Positions 40,205 through 51,852 of a stretch of DNA of 64,000 nucleotides are shown here, piece by piece; position 1 is the stretch's first letter, and every line of letters begins with the position of its first letter. The position numbers and the translations under genes are program-made. This DNA comes from Verrucomicrobiota bacterium (GTDB lineage Bacteria > Verrucomicrobiota > Kiritimatiellia > CAJWTS01), in NCBI GenBank assembly GCA_027623315.1, contig JAQBYD010000004.1, positions 62,001-126,000 of the forward strand, written 5' to 3'. The notes beneath the pieces are model-generated. The model was not told the origin of the DNA. It was given only the letters and a program-made list of their open reading frames with translations, and did not search any database.

Positions 40205-41328
40205 TGCGTATCCTCAAGATCGCTGATCTCAATAGTACGCATGTTCGTAAGCTGGCGACGTCGCTGGCGGGTCGAGGCCATTCGTTGGCACTCTGTCATC
40301 TGTATCCCGCCGACACCGCGTGGGCCGATGCCGTCGAGGGGATCTCCGTTCACGCATGCCTTCCCCGGCTGAACAGACGCTTGGTAAGCAAGCTGCACGT
40401 GTACGGCGCGCGTGTCCGCATCCGCGAAATTGTCGACGACGTTGCGCCAGACGTGGTTCACGCGCACTTCCTGCGCACGTACGGTCTCGCCGCCGCGCTA
40501 TCGGGATGCGGACCCCTGCTGGCTTCGGCGTGGGGTTCCGATGTGATGGTCCCCGGTGGCCATGTGGGTCGCCGGCTGATTCGGTACGCCTTGCGTTGCG
40601 CGGACGAGGTCCACGCGACGAGTGATGCGCTGGCCGCGTGTGTGCAGGCACTCGCCGGGCGGCCCGCGCATGTCATCCCGTTCGGCGTCGACCTCGACCG
40701 GTTCTCTCCCCGAGCCGATCCGTCCGGCGACAGGAATATGATCCGCATCGCGAGCGTGAAGGCGCTTGAGGATGTCTACGACCCCGAAACGCTCCTGGTC
40801 GCCTTTGCGGAGCTGAACAGGCGCTTGGCGGGGCGGTCGATGCGGCTTATGTTTGTTGGAGACGGTAAGCTGCGCGCACGGCTGGTGCAGATGGCGGGAT
40901 CTCTCGGCGTCGCGGATCGTGTGGAGTTCCGGGGCCGCGTCCCGCACGACGCCGTTGCGTCCGTTCTGCAGAGCAGCGATATCCTGGCCAACCTTTCCCG
41001 GTACGAAGGATTTGGCGTATCCGTAGTTGAAGCCGCCGCCTGTGGGGTTCCTGCCGTTGCCAGCGATGTCGGTGGGCTGAGGGAAGTCGTCGAGAACGGG
41101 CGGACGGGTTTGCTGGTGCCGCCCGGTGATCCTGTCGCGGCGGCGGACGCGCTCGAGCGTCTCGTGCGTGATTCCGGACTTCGCGCAGAGTTGGGCCAGG
41201 CGGCCCGTGCCCGAGCCCAGTCGCTCTATGACTGGGAGGGCTGTGTCGATGGCTTCGAGAGACTTTATGCATCCCTGGCGGGCAACGGAAGGGTGGAGGC
41301 CGGGGAGAAAGACACACGCTCGACATGA
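40204..41328 (+). CDS. Glycosyltransferase family 4
   Basis: [68 protein letters not shown]; starts at flippase stop. Confidence 0.93.
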   Translation: MRILKIADLNSTHVRKLATSLAGRGHSLALCHLYPADTAWADAVEGISVHACLPRLNRRLVSKLHVYGARVRIREIVDDVAPDVVHAHFLRTYGLAAALSGCGPLLASAWGSDVMVPGGHVGRRLIRYALRCADEVHATSDALAACVQALAGRPAHVIPFGVDLDRFSPRADPSGDRNMIRIASVKALEDVYDPETLLVAFAELNRRLAGRSMRLMFVGDGKLRARLVQMAGSLGVADRVEFRGRVPHDAVASVLQSSDILANLSRYEGFGVSVVEAAACGVPAVASDVGGLREVVENGRTGLLVPPGDPVAAADALERLVRDSGLRAELGQAARARAQSLYDWEGCVDGFERLYASLAGNGRVEAGEKDTRST

Positions 41329-41344
41329 CCACGGCGAAACCTGT

Positions 41345-42334
41345 ATGCATGACGGCATGAACTCCGACCAAAAGCGCCAGCTCCACGAGATCATCTTCGA
41401 GGCGGATACGCCTGCCGGGAAACTCTTCGACATTCTCTTGATCGTGGCGATTGTGTCGAGCGCGGGTGTGGTGATACTTGAGAGTATCAGCAGTTTTCGC
41501 GCGAATCATGCGTCCGCGCTGCGCGCGTGGGAGTGGTTCTTCACGATTCTCTTTACGGTTGAATATGCACTTCGCGTGGCCTGTGTCGGGCGGCCATCGC
41601 GGTACATCTTCAGCTTCTACGGCATGGTTGACCTGCTCGCCATCCTGCCGACGTACCTGGGGGCGTTTCTTCCCGGTAGCCGGTACCTGGTGACGATCCG
41701 TATGCTTCGACTGTTGCGCATCTTCCGCGTGCTTAAGCTTGTGAAATACGTTGCGGATGCAAGCGAGATCAACCGTGCATTGGCCGCCAGTCGCCGCAAG
41801 ATCTTCGTTTTTCTCTATACCGTTCTAACCCGGATATCTCACACTTTTCCTACTACGAACACGGATAGCTCCGTCAGGCTTGATCGAAACAGGGCTTCGC
41901 CAATTCACAGTATGTCCATACAGTTTCATCGGCAAAGCCTGTTTCGATCAAGCCTGACGGGCTCTTCGCGCTCTCGCTACGAAAAAGTGTGAGATGTCCG
42001 GGCTAACCCCCTTGCCGTCGTGTTCGGGTCCATGATGTATGTGATCGAAGGGGAGGCGCATGGATTCACGAGTATCCCGCGCAGCATCTACTGGGCCATT
42101 GTTACACTGACGACGGTGGGCTACGGGGATATCTCTCCGCAGACTCCTTTTGGTCAGTTCATCGCCGCGCTGATCATGATCCTGGGCTACTCGATTATCG
42201 CGGTTCCGACCGGAATCGTATCTGCGGAAATGACCGCACAGCGAAAGATAACCACTCAATCATGTCCGGAGTGCAGTGCGGAAGGGCACGATCCGGATGC
42301 TAAACATTGCAAGTTCTGCGGCGCGAAGATCTGA
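41345..42334 (+). pseudogene. Ion transporter / voltage-gated K+ channel interrupted by a MITE
   Basis: 5' half LFDILLIVAIVSSAGVVILES...YGMVDLLAILPTYLGAFLPGSRYLVTIRMLRLLRIFRVLKLVKYV (S1-S4); 3' half [25 protein letters not shown] (selectivity filter); insert 41829-42002 between them. Confidence 0.85.
41829..42002. mobile_element. 174-bp MITE, long imperfect palindrome with 20-bp terminal inverted repeats and 4-bp CTAA duplication
   Basis: CCCGGATATCTCACACTTTT...AAAAGTGTGAGATGTCCGGG; inner GTCAGGCTTGATCGAAACAGG / CCTGTTTCGATCAAGCCTGAC; CTAA at 41825-41828 and 42003-42006. Confidence 0.85.
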
Positions 42335-42389
42335 ACCTCTGCGGGCGATCTCCGAGCATCCGCTTATCTGCGGGGCATCGGGACGATGC

Positions 42390-42992
42390 CTACTCTTCGG
42401 CGTCATCCTTCTTGGCGTCATCCTTTTTGGCGTCATTCTTAGCCGGGGGATTCTTGACCTCTTCGAGCATCCTGGAAAACATCTCGCGCGCGGCTTCCGC
42501 TTCGGACTCCTTCTCCCTGGCACGCTCCTTGTCGCGCGCCCGGCGCTCTTGGCCCTGGGTGCCGCTGTACTTCCTCGTCATTTTCTCGTCCTCGCGCTCG
42601 GCTTTACGTTCGGCGGCTCGGTATGCGCGCTCCTCGTACGAGGCTATCTTGTCCTCCGCATCCCCGCGCTCTTTGTAGGGCGTTCCCATGAATTGGAGCT
42701 TGCGTAGCGCTACGGCCGAAGTGGGGAAGGATCCGGTGAGCGATTCGTCCTCGCGCCATTCTTTCTTGGCCGCATCGACGGCCTTGCGGAACAGTTTGGC
42801 CTCGTCCCGGAGTTCGTTTTGCAGATCGCGCAACTCATCCTTGGAGACGACCTGGTACTGGAACTCCTTGTCGTAGCCGTAGAGCTTGATGACCTGGAAA
42901 CGTTCGAATCCGGCGGCGTAGGTCGCCATGGGGCGGCAGAACGCAACGCCCAGCAGAAGCATGCTGACTATGCGAGTGATCATCGCTTGCAT
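42390..42992 (-). CDS. Hypothetical exported coiled-coil protein with C-terminal KKDDA repeats
   Basis: Signal-like MITRIVSMLLLGVAFCRPMATYA; charged helical region; KNDAKKDDAKKDDAEE. Confidence 0.6.
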   Translation of the reverse strand: MQAMITRIVSMLLLGVAFCRPMATYAAGFERFQVIKLYGYDKEFQYQVVSKDELRDLQNELRDEAKLFRKAVDAAKKEWREDESLTGSFPTSAVALRKLQFMGTPYKERGDAEDKIASYEERAYRAAERKAEREDEKMTRKYSGTQGQERRARDKERAREKESEAEAAREMFSRMLEEVKNPPAKNDAKKDDAKKDDAEE

Positions 42993-43215
42993 TCTACGCC
43001 TGTGCGAAATGGTGTCAATGCTTCAGCCGGTGAGGTCAGGCAACCTTGATTCCCACCCGTTTCCAGTAGGGGCGCACGTCGACAACGCGTCCGGTGTTCG
43101 CTGCCTTATCTCTGAAAGGTGCGGGCAACCCAAATCGCTCCGGACTTGACCTCGGAAGAGGGATGATTCATATTCCCTCGCTTTCCTGCATGGGGAACGA
43201 ATTCGAAGGATCCGC

Positions 43216-43288
43216 TCCGGCGTAGCTCAATCGGTAGAGCGGGTGACTGTTAATCACTAGGTCGTAGGTTCGAGTCCTACCGCCGGAG
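43216..43288 (+). tRNA. tRNA-Asn(GUU)
   Basis: Acceptor TCCGGCG/CGCCGGA, D-arm GCTC..GAGC, anticodon loop CTGTTAA, TTCGAGT T-loop. Confidence 0.97.
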
Positions 43289-43318
43289 CTGGTCCTTTGA
43301 GTCCGGGCAGGACCGCAC

Positions 43319-44854
43319 TCACTTCGCCGCGATGGGTGCGGAGTATTCTCCGGGGGCGTTGGCCACGGGCGGATAGCCGATGTCGCCCTCATGGACCAGC
43401 CTGATGAACTCGGTGACGATCTCGGGGTCCATTCTGCCCGCCTCCACCTCGCGCAGAAACAGCGCTTCAACGTCGGCCCATGGCATGGCTACACGATACG
43501 GCCGCTTCGACGTGATGGCATCGTAGACGTCTGCGACCATCAAGACGCGGGTAATGCGCGAAAGCTCCGGGGCGTGTAGTCCGTCAGGGTATCCAGACCC
43601 ATCGAGCCGCTCGTGGTGATGCCGAATCGGGTCCAACAGGCTATGAAAGGTTTTGAGCGGCAACACAATGGTTTCGCCGATGACCGTATGACGTTGCATC
43701 ATTGTTCGTTCGTCGTTCGTCAACGGCCCCTCTTTCTCGAGGATGCTGTCCATGACCCCGATCTTTCCAATATCATGCAGTCGAGCGGCATCGCGTAGCG
43801 TTTCGACGTCGGCCTTTGCGAGTTGGAGCGCCTCACCGATACTGACCGAAATGCTACTCACACGTTCTGAGTGACCTCGCGAATACGGGTCGCGTGCCTC
43901 GACGGCCAAGGCGAGTGCGGAGATTGTCTCAAAGTACGCCTGTTCATTATCCGCGCTGAGGCGGACATTCTCGAATGAAATCGCGATTTGGTAGCTCAGG
44001 TTCCTGACGATGTTGATGTCGTCTTCCGAGAATACGTCCGAATCTTTCTTGCCGGCGATGAAAAGCGCGCCCCAGACCACCCCGCGACTGGTCAGGGGGG
44101 CGCAGATAAGGGGAGTAGAGAATGCCTTCTGGCCTACCGACGTGCCCGGAGTCGAGTGTGTGACGAGTTCGGCGTCCGGACTAATGAGGGCGAGATGAGG
44201 GGTTAGCAGAGCCACGGCCTCGGCCCTGGTAATCTGGGAGTGCGTCACCAACGCTTCGAGTTTGTGGTTTTGGTCCTCCTGCAGAGAGAAAACGGCCCCA
44301 TCACACGCGTCGAGCGCTTCGACGGATGTTTCCAGGACCAGGTGCACAAGGCTTTCGAAATCTTCTTTCGATGAGAGGGCCTTGCCGACCTTGGTTAGCA
44401 CATCGTGCAGCTTCTCCTTCGTGGCCTCGAGTTCATCAATATTCGACTCGAGCTGACCGATAATCGCGTTGAATGACTTGGCGATTTCGGCGACTTCACC
44501 CTCTTCGGTTGCGAATTCGTGAATGAGTTCCTTGGCGGCGTGGCCTCGCACGGAGTTGCGGACGGATTCAGCGAGGCGCATGATCTTAACCAGCGTGTCA
44601 CGCATCGTGATGAAGCCGAAAATACTCGCCACGCCTACCAGGATGATCAGGACGCCCAGATTTAGCGGTGACACGCCGATCGTGTACGATCCGTGACCGT
44701 ACTGCGTGTACATGAAGAACAGTAGACCAAACGGAATCAGCGCAAATCCGATATAGAAGATAACGAATTTGCGGCGAAGACTGCCGATGTTACCAACTTG
44801 AGAAGCTTTTCGTCTCACGTCGCCCAACCTTTCTGACTTGGCCGAAACTAACAC
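43319..44854 (-). CDS. HD-GYP domain phosphodiesterase with HAMP and GAF regions
   Basis: DAARLHDIGKIGVMDSILEKEGPLTNDERTMMQRHTVIG...RHHHERLDGSGYPDGL. Confidence 0.93.
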   Translation of the reverse strand: MLVSAKSERLGDVRRKASQVGNIGSLRRKFVIFYIGFALIPFGLLFFMYTQYGHGSYTIGVSPLNLGVLIILVGVASIFGFITMRDTLVKIMRLAESVRNSVRGHAAKELIHEFATEEGEVAEIAKSFNAIIGQLESNIDELEATKEKLHDVLTKVGKALSSKEDFESLVHLVLETSVEALDACDGAVFSLQEDQNHKLEALVTHSQITRAEAVALLTPHLALISPDAELVTHSTPGTSVGQKAFSTPLICAPLTSRGVVWGALFIAGKKDSDVFSEDDINIVRNLSYQIAISFENVRLSADNEQAYFETISALALAVEARDPYSRGHSERVSSISVSIGEALQLAKADVETLRDAARLHDIGKIGVMDSILEKEGPLTNDERTMMQRHTVIGETIVLPLKTFHSLLDPIRHHHERLDGSGYPDGLHAPELSRITRVLMVADVYDAITSKRPYRVAMPWADVEALFLREVEAGRMDPEIVTEFIRLVHEGDIGYPPVANAPGEYSAPIAAK

Positions 44855-44897
44855 TTCCCAGCCAATTTGGCAAGGGGCAAGTCCTGAACCGAGCCAA

Positions 44898-45407
44898 TTA
44901 TGGCCCCGTGCCGGGGCTTTCCCCAGCGCCGACTATTTGCCGGAGGGCCTCGTAGACCACTATCGCGACGGCATTGGCGACGTTGAGGGACCGTACGTTC
45001 TCACGGCACATGGGTATTCCGAAGACGCGGTCTGACGAAGCCGCTAAAAGCTCCTCGCTCAGTCCTTTTGTTTCGCTACCGAAAACAAGCACATCGCCGG
45101 GCCGATAGGGGGCGTCGGTGTAGGACCGCGTGGCCTTGGTGCTAAAGAAAAGCATGCGCTGTCCGGCCAGCGATCGTTCAAAGGCTGCATAGCTTCGATG
45201 CCGCACCAGGCAGACCGAGTCCCAGTAGTCCAGACCGGCCCGACGAACCCGGGAGTCGGACAGGGCGAAACCGAGCGGTTCGACGAGATGGAGCTCTGCC
45301 CGCGTGGCAGCACAGAGTCGAGCGATGTTTCCGGTGTTCCCTGCAATATCGGGCTCCACGAGCGCAATTCGGAACGGCGGTAGTGACGCGGGAAGCGCTA
45401 AGGCCAT
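44898..45407 (-). CDS. trmL: tRNA (cytidine(34)-2'-O)-methyltransferase, SpoU family
   Basis: IALVEPDIAGNTGNIARLCAATRAELHLVEPLGF...VFGSETKGLSEELL...PMCRENVRSLNVANAVAIVVYEALRQ. Confidence 0.92.
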   Translation of the reverse strand: MALALPASLPPFRIALVEPDIAGNTGNIARLCAATRAELHLVEPLGFALSDSRVRRAGLDYWDSVCLVRHRSYAAFERSLAGQRMLFFSTKATRSYTDAPYRPGDVLVFGSETKGLSEELLAASSDRVFGIPMCRENVRSLNVANAVAIVVYEALRQIVGAGESPGTGP

Positions 45408-45409
45408 GC

Positions 45410-46331
45410 TCACGGTGCGTAGCCAAGTTTCTTGAGGATCCAGAAGTTCTTGGTCCAATCCTTTTGAACGGTCACCCAGAGGTTGAGCGTGATCTTTCGC
45501 TCAAACATCTCCTCAAGCTCCTGCGTTGCCTTCCGGTTGACCTCCCTGAGTTGTCGGCCCTTGGCGCCCAGGACGATCCCTTTTTGCGAGGAACGGTTGA
45601 CGTAGATATCGGCGTCAATCGTCCACTGCTCGTCCCCCTCGATCAGCTTGTCGACATGGACGGCGACGGAGTGGGGGAGCTCATCTTTCAGATACGCGAA
45701 AAGCTTCTCGCGTATCACGTCAGCGATGGCGAGCTTGCGCGGGAAGTCCGTCAAGAGGTCCTCGGGGAAAAGGTGAGGCCCTTCCGGTACGCCCTCGAAC
45801 AGCCGGGAGGTGAGTAGATCGACACCGGAGCCGGACTGCGCCGACGTCGCGATCCATTCGGGGGGCGGGCAGGTGGAATCCCCCGCCGATTCGCCGTGTT
45901 CGGCCGTCTCGGCCCCGGCCTCGGCGATGTCGCTCCAGAGCTTCCGATACGCCTCGGCGTGAGGATTCGCGAGATCCGATTTATTCAGGGCGATGGTTGT
46001 CGGTATCTGCTGTCGTGAGAGACGGCGCATCCATCCGTGATCCTCGTCCCACGGTCGGGCGGATGCATCGAGAACCAGGAGGATTCTGTCGGCCCCGTCC
46101 GCGGAGCGCCGCGCCATCTTGTTCATCAGTTTACCGAGTTGGCCTTCGGCCTTGTGTATGCCCGGGGTGTCGAGAAACACCAGTTGGCCACGCTCCTCGG
46201 TGTGCACGGCGCGAATCATGTTGCGCGTCGTCTGGGCAACGGGGCTCACAATGCTCACCTTCTCACCGAGAATGCGGTTCAACAGCGACGACTTTCCGAC
46301 GTTGGCGCGTCCGACGATGGAGATCATGCCG

Positions 46332-46342
<11 letters not shown>
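45410..46342 (-). CDS. era: GTPase Era
   Basis: ISIVGRANVGKSSLLNRILGEKVSIVSPVAQTTRNMIRAV...FLDTPGIHKAEG...C-terminal KH region IVLGAKGRQLREV. Confidence 0.95.
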
Positions 46343-47726
<1,384 letters not shown>

Positions 47727-47729
47727 CGA

Positions 47730-48059
47730 TTACGCCTCAATCTGGGTGCCGGCATAGAGGTATAGCCCCATCCTCGGGAGCAGCGTTGCCAGAGCGCGGG
47801 CCTGGGCGCGTTGTCTGAGAAGGCCGATGGCGGGCCATACGACCAGTCCGACCACGAAGAAAAGATGAAACATGGTCCGCATTCTGGTGGCCGGGTAAAG
47901 GGCGGCACAGAAGATCGCGCAGGCTCCAAATACCACCCACGACACCAGCAGCGAGGATTCCTCCCGGAGTTCCTTCTGGCGCTGTAACATGACGGCGATG
48001 TCGAGGGCGCCCAGGGCCAGTAGGGCCGCGAGTGCGATGATCAGGATAGGGTTTGCCAT
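47730..48059 (-). CDS. Hypothetical membrane protein
   Basis: MANPILIIALAALLALGALDIAVML..., three hydrophobic segments. Confidence 0.5.
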   Translation of the reverse strand: MANPILIIALAALLALGALDIAVMLQRQKELREESSLLVSWVVFGACAIFCAALYPATRMRTMFHLFFVVGLVVWPAIGLLRQRAQARALATLLPRMGLYLYAGTQIEA

Positions 48060-48163
48060 GAACCGTGCCGCTTTCAATTCTGTCTGGATCGCATCGGATG
48101 TTCCTGATAGCATGCCACGCAACGGTTATCAATTACGAACCAAGAGAGAGGTAGAAGCAACTG

Positions 48164-49210
48164 ATGAGGATTCCTATACGAAAACTGATGGTGGTTCTGG
48201 GTGTCGTGCTCGCGGTGTGCTGGAATCCGTGCCTGCAGGCCGAGGACGAAATCGCTGTCGACTTGCCCGAGGGCGTCTACGTGCGATTCGAGACATCTAA
48301 AGGACAGATTATTTGCGTCCTGGAGTACGAGTCGACACCGCTTACCGTCGCCAATTTCGTGGGCCTGGCTGAAGGCACGAAGGACTCCAACAAAGAGAGA
48401 GAGCGATTCTTCGATGGACTCGTCTTCCACCGCGTCATCCCGGACTTTATGGTGCAGGGCGGCTGCCCCAACGGCGACGGGCGCGGCGGCCCCGGCTATA
48501 CGTTTCCCGATGAGATTCGCCCCAATCTTTCCCACTCCGGTCCGGGAATTCTCTCGATGGCTAATCGCGGGCCGGGCACGAACGGCAGTCAGTTCTTCAT
48601 TACCCACAAAGCGACTCCGTGGCTGGACGGAAAGCACACCGTGTTCGGGCACGTGGTCAAGGGCATGGACGTCGTGAACGCCATCGCCAAGGGCGATACG
48701 ATCACCAAACTCAGCATCCTCCGTGTGGGCGTCAAGGCCGAGGTGTACAAGCCGACCCAGCAGACGTTCGATGAACTCCTGGGAAAGATGAAGAACCAGG
48801 AAACGAAGGCCGTCGGTGATCGATTGGTGTCAGAACGTGCTGCGGTCGCGGCGAAGTACCCCAACGCGAAGACCACGGAATCTGGATTGAAGTACATCGT
48901 GACTCTCGAGGGCGAAGGTGAGCCGCCACCGGCCGGGTCGAAGGTTAAAGTCCATTACACCGGGTGGCTGCTGAACGGAAAGAAATTCGACAGTTCGCTT
49001 GACCGAAACCGGGCATTCGAGTTTGTCGTTGGGTCCGGCCAGGTCATCAAGGGCTGGGATGAAGCGATTATGGATATGAAACCGGGTGGCAAACGGAAGC
49101 TCATTATCCCTCCGAATCTCGCCTATGGCGACAGGGAAATCGGGGGAGGCTTGATCCCCGCGAACTCCACGCTGGTCTTTGACGTGAGTCTCGAGAGTTA
49201 CGAGATGTAG
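48164..49210 (+). CDS. Two-domain peptidyl-prolyl isomerase: cyclophilin fused to FKBP
   Basis: [31 protein letters not shown]...[10 protein letters not shown] and [42 protein letters not shown]...[29 protein letters not shown]. Confidence 0.95.
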   Translation: MRIPIRKLMVVLGVVLAVCWNPCLQAEDEIAVDLPEGVYVRFETSKGQIICVLEYESTPLTVANFVGLAEGTKDSNKERERFFDGLVFHRVIPDFMVQGGCPNGDGRGGPGYTFPDEIRPNLSHSGPGILSMANRGPGTNGSQFFITHKATPWLDGKHTVFGHVVKGMDVVNAIAKGDTITKLSILRVGVKAEVYKPTQQTFDELLGKMKNQETKAVGDRLVSERAAVAAKYPNAKTTESGLKYIVTLEGEGEPPPAGSKVKVHYTGWLLNGKKFDSSLDRNRAFEFVVGSGQVIKGWDEAIMDMKPGGKRKLIIPPNLAYGDREIGGGLIPANSTLVFDVSLESYEM

Positions 49211-49227
49211 CCGCGGCTGCGCCGCGG

Positions 49228-49294
49228 AGTGGGAAGTGGGGAGTGGCGAGTGGGAAGTGGGAAGTGGGAAGTGGCGAGTGGGGAATGGCAGGTG
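49228..49294 (+). repeat. 7-bp tandem repeat array (AGTGGGA/AGTGGCG) preceded by hairpin CCGCGGC-TGC-GCCGCGG (49211-49227)
   Basis: agtggga agtgggg agtggcg agtggga agtggga agtggga agtggcg agtgggg aatggca. Confidence 0.87.
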
Positions 49295-49360
49295 ACTGCT
49301 GTGGCAGGGCGCGAAATCCGGTTGGCGATGGAGATATGTGCATCTTGACCACCCGCCACT

Positions 49361-49434
49361 CCTGAAACGAACGAGGCCGGACGCTCAACGGGTTCGGCCG
49401 TGTTCGTTTCAGGCCCGGCCTCGCTCGTTTCAGG
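49361..49434. terminator. Convergent terminator region with one 5' arm and two alternative 3' arms
   Basis: CCTGAAACGAACGAGGCCGG (49361-49380) can pair with CGGCCGTGTTCGTTTCAGG (49395-49413) or CCGGCCTCGCTCGTTTCAGG (49415-49434). Confidence 0.6.
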
Positions 49435-50977
49435 CGACGGCTTTGCCGCGGCGGATTCCGTCGATGATGTAGACCACGAGCGAGGCGGTCATAATCCATG
49501 AGCACGCGCGAAAGTAGTAAATCAGTTCGCGCGAGAAGTGATCCGCCACGAAGGGTTGCTGGAAGTTGAGAACCGTCAGCATTCCGAACCCGATGCAGAT
49601 TACGGGTATCATGCTGTACCGATAAAGCGGCGCGTGAATCGCATTCGCGTGGCTGATGAAGTCATACTCACTGTACATCAGGAGCGAGACGCCGAGGATC
49701 AGTGTGGTCAGGGTCACGGCTTCGAAGGGCGTCATACGCGCGAGGTCGTGATACAGCGTCAGAATTACCAGGACGCCGATACCGCCGGCGGGTGAAGGCA
49801 TTCCGACAAAATCCTTTTTCTTGCCGGGTGTGGGATCGCGCTCGCTGAGTTCGGAAAAACGGGCAAGCCGCAGGTGCACCATCGCGAAATAGAACAGGGT
49901 GACGCCCATCGCCGTGATGGGATGAACCGCGTCCATGGCGAAAAAGACAAGAAAGACGATTGTTCCCACCGCCAGCCCGAACGTTGAGAGATCCGTCGAG
50001 TTGTCCAGGCAACTCCCGAACTCGGAATGCACCTTGAGTTTGCGGGCAATCGGCCCGTCAAGAGTATCGCAGAACGCGCCGGACATGACCCAAAAAAGAA
50101 TGACAAAGGGGCGATACAGGACCTCCACCTGGGGCATCGCAAAGTAGACCGCGGTCACACCGCAGAGATAGTTTCCGATCGTGAAGCCATTGGGAATGGC
50201 GACAAGATACCACGGCCTGCTCGATTCGCCGCGCCGGGACTTTTTATAGGTATTGACGTACCAGAAAGTGTCGAAGAACGGAAAAATCGAGATGACGGTG
50301 ATGAAACACAGCAGAATAATACCCCACAGTACGGCGCCATCCGAGAACTGTGCGACTATCGTGTCGATGCCGATGGTCCCCGGCTGGTAGCCGATGCGAA
50401 GCGCCAGGATATAGAGCATGACAAACTGAACGCCGGTCTTGAGTTTGCCAAGCCATCCGGCACTGACATCCTTGCCATGTCGTTTCATCAGCATCCTTTG
50501 GGCGACGCTGATGACTTCGCGGCCGATCACGATTGCAAGCGCCCACCAGGGCAACTCGCCGAAGCGATACGTGGTATACGCCATGCAGAACGTGACGAAC
50601 TTGTCCGCGGCGGGGTCCAGGGACTTGCCGTCCTCAGTAATCGCGTTCCAGTCGCGCGCGAACTTTCCGTCAAGGAAGTCGAAAAGGCACGTAATGCCGA
50701 ACGCCACGTGCAGCGACAGGTTCCAAAGCGGAGAACTCATGACCGGCAGCAGGTGAACGGCGAGGAGCCAGGCCCCAAGCGGAAAGCGGAACAGGGACAT
50801 CATGTTGGGTACATGAAGTGTGAATTTTCCGAAGAGGGGATGGCGGATCTCGCCCGGCCTCCGATGGGCCCCGACAACGCTGCGCGCGATAGCGGCGAGG
50901 ATTCCAAGTATCAGGGCGATGTTGACCGTGGCCTGGATCGTCGGATTCGTGACGTAGGCTTGCCAGGCGGAGTTCAC
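49430..50977 (-). CDS. Fused double CDP-alcohol phosphatidyltransferase (PgsA-like + PssA-like), GTG start
   Basis: Two CDP-OH-P motifs: FDFLDGKFARDWNAITEDGKSLDPAADKF and CDTLDGPIARKLKVHSEFGSCLDNSTD; GTGA overlap with psd. Confidence 0.92.
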   Translation of the reverse strand: MNSAWQAYVTNPTIQATVNIALILGILAAIARSVVGAHRRPGEIRHPLFGKFTLHVPNMMSLFRFPLGAWLLAVHLLPVMSSPLWNLSLHVAFGITCLFDFLDGKFARDWNAITEDGKSLDPAADKFVTFCMAYTTYRFGELPWWALAIVIGREVISVAQRMLMKRHGKDVSAGWLGKLKTGVQFVMLYILALRIGYQPGTIGIDTIVAQFSDGAVLWGIILLCFITVISIFPFFDTFWYVNTYKKSRRGESSRPWYLVAIPNGFTIGNYLCGVTAVYFAMPQVEVLYRPFVILFWVMSGAFCDTLDGPIARKLKVHSEFGSCLDNSTDLSTFGLAVGTIVFLVFFAMDAVHPITAMGVTLFYFAMVHLRLARFSELSERDPTPGKKKDFVGMPSPAGGIGVLVILTLYHDLARMTPFEAVTLTTLILGVSLLMYSEYDFISHANAIHAPLYRYSMIPVICIGFGMLTVLNFQQPFVADHFSRELIYYFRACSWIMTASLVVYIIDGIRRGKAVA

Positions 50978-51699
50978 GCGACAGGCTCCGAATCCAGTCT
51001 GGCGATGATCGTCACCCCGGCTCGAACCCGATCGCCGGGCCGCACGGTAAAGTGGAGTCCGCAAGTCGCCGGCATCACGACATCGGTTCGAGACCCGAAC
51101 TTGATCATGCCGAAGGGTTCTCCGCGTTGGTGTGTGTTGCCCGGCTCCGTCGCGCAGACGATCCGCCTGGCGATCAACCCGGCGATCTGGCGAACCAGGA
51201 GCCTGGTATGCCCGAATTCGGCGCCGGCCTCCGCGACGAGCGTGTTGGACTCGTTGCGCGATCCGCTCTGCGGGTCCATCGCATTGAGGTACAGGCCATC
51301 ACGATGAATGGAGTCCCGCACCGTCAGGCTGCAGGGCGCGCGGTTGACGTGTACGTCGAGCACCGAGAGGAAAATAGAGAGTCGGATCGCGTCATCGCAT
51401 CCCAGCAGCGCGCTAGCATCGGTTTGCGACTCAGGCTCCACGGAGGTGACGCGGCCATCGGCCGGCGCGACCCATACGCCCGGCTCCGTCGGAACACGGC
51501 GCACGGGATCACGGAAGAATGCTGCAAAGGCGAGCCACAACACCACAGTCACGATCACGCCGGCCGGGAGATTGGCCAAAACAAAGATGAGAATGCTGAT
51601 GGCGGCAACGACGGTGGCCGTGAGCCACTCGCGGCGGCCGTATCGGGTCAATTTCATGCGCGTTAGTTCTACCCAGCGGGTCGTCGAGTGTCGAGTCAT
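50974..51699 (-). CDS. psd: Phosphatidylserine decarboxylase
   Basis: AFFRDPVRRVPTEPGVWVAPADGRVTSVE, IFLSVLDVHVNRAPCSLTV, MIKFGSRTDVVMP. Confidence 0.93.
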   Translation of the reverse strand: MTRHSTTRWVELTRMKLTRYGRREWLTATVVAAISILIFVLANLPAGVIVTVVLWLAFAAFFRDPVRRVPTEPGVWVAPADGRVTSVEPESQTDASALLGCDDAIRLSIFLSVLDVHVNRAPCSLTVRDSIHRDGLYLNAMDPQSGSRNESNTLVAEAGAEFGHTRLLVRQIAGLIARRIVCATEPGNTHQRGEPFGMIKFGSRTDVVMPATCGLHFTVRPGDRVRAGVTIIARLDSEPVA

Positions 51700-51852
51700 G
51701 ATCCTTCGATGGTGAGAACTGGATCGGACGGGTCCGTCAATGGCTGCCTGGCCGCGGGATCGAGCCCCGGCGAGGTGTCGTTCTGGTCAAGGTTCTCGAG
51801 GTCGCTAAATTAAGAATGGTGCGGGTGCTGGCTCGAGATCCCGAAGCGTACT

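Noticed and set aside
42393-42438. 15-bp repeat (GACGCCAAGAAGGAT) as a noncoding element
   Set aside because: In frame within the hypothetical coiled-coil gene, encoding KKDDA repeats; ordinary low-complexity C-terminus.
49228-49294. Coding repeats (continuation of a protein)
   Set aside because: 7-bp period shifts frame each unit and lies after the PPIase stop.
50027-51307. 426-aa + strand ORF
   Set aside because: Antisense to the well-supported PgsA-PssA and psd genes; composition is shadow-like (D/R/H-rich).
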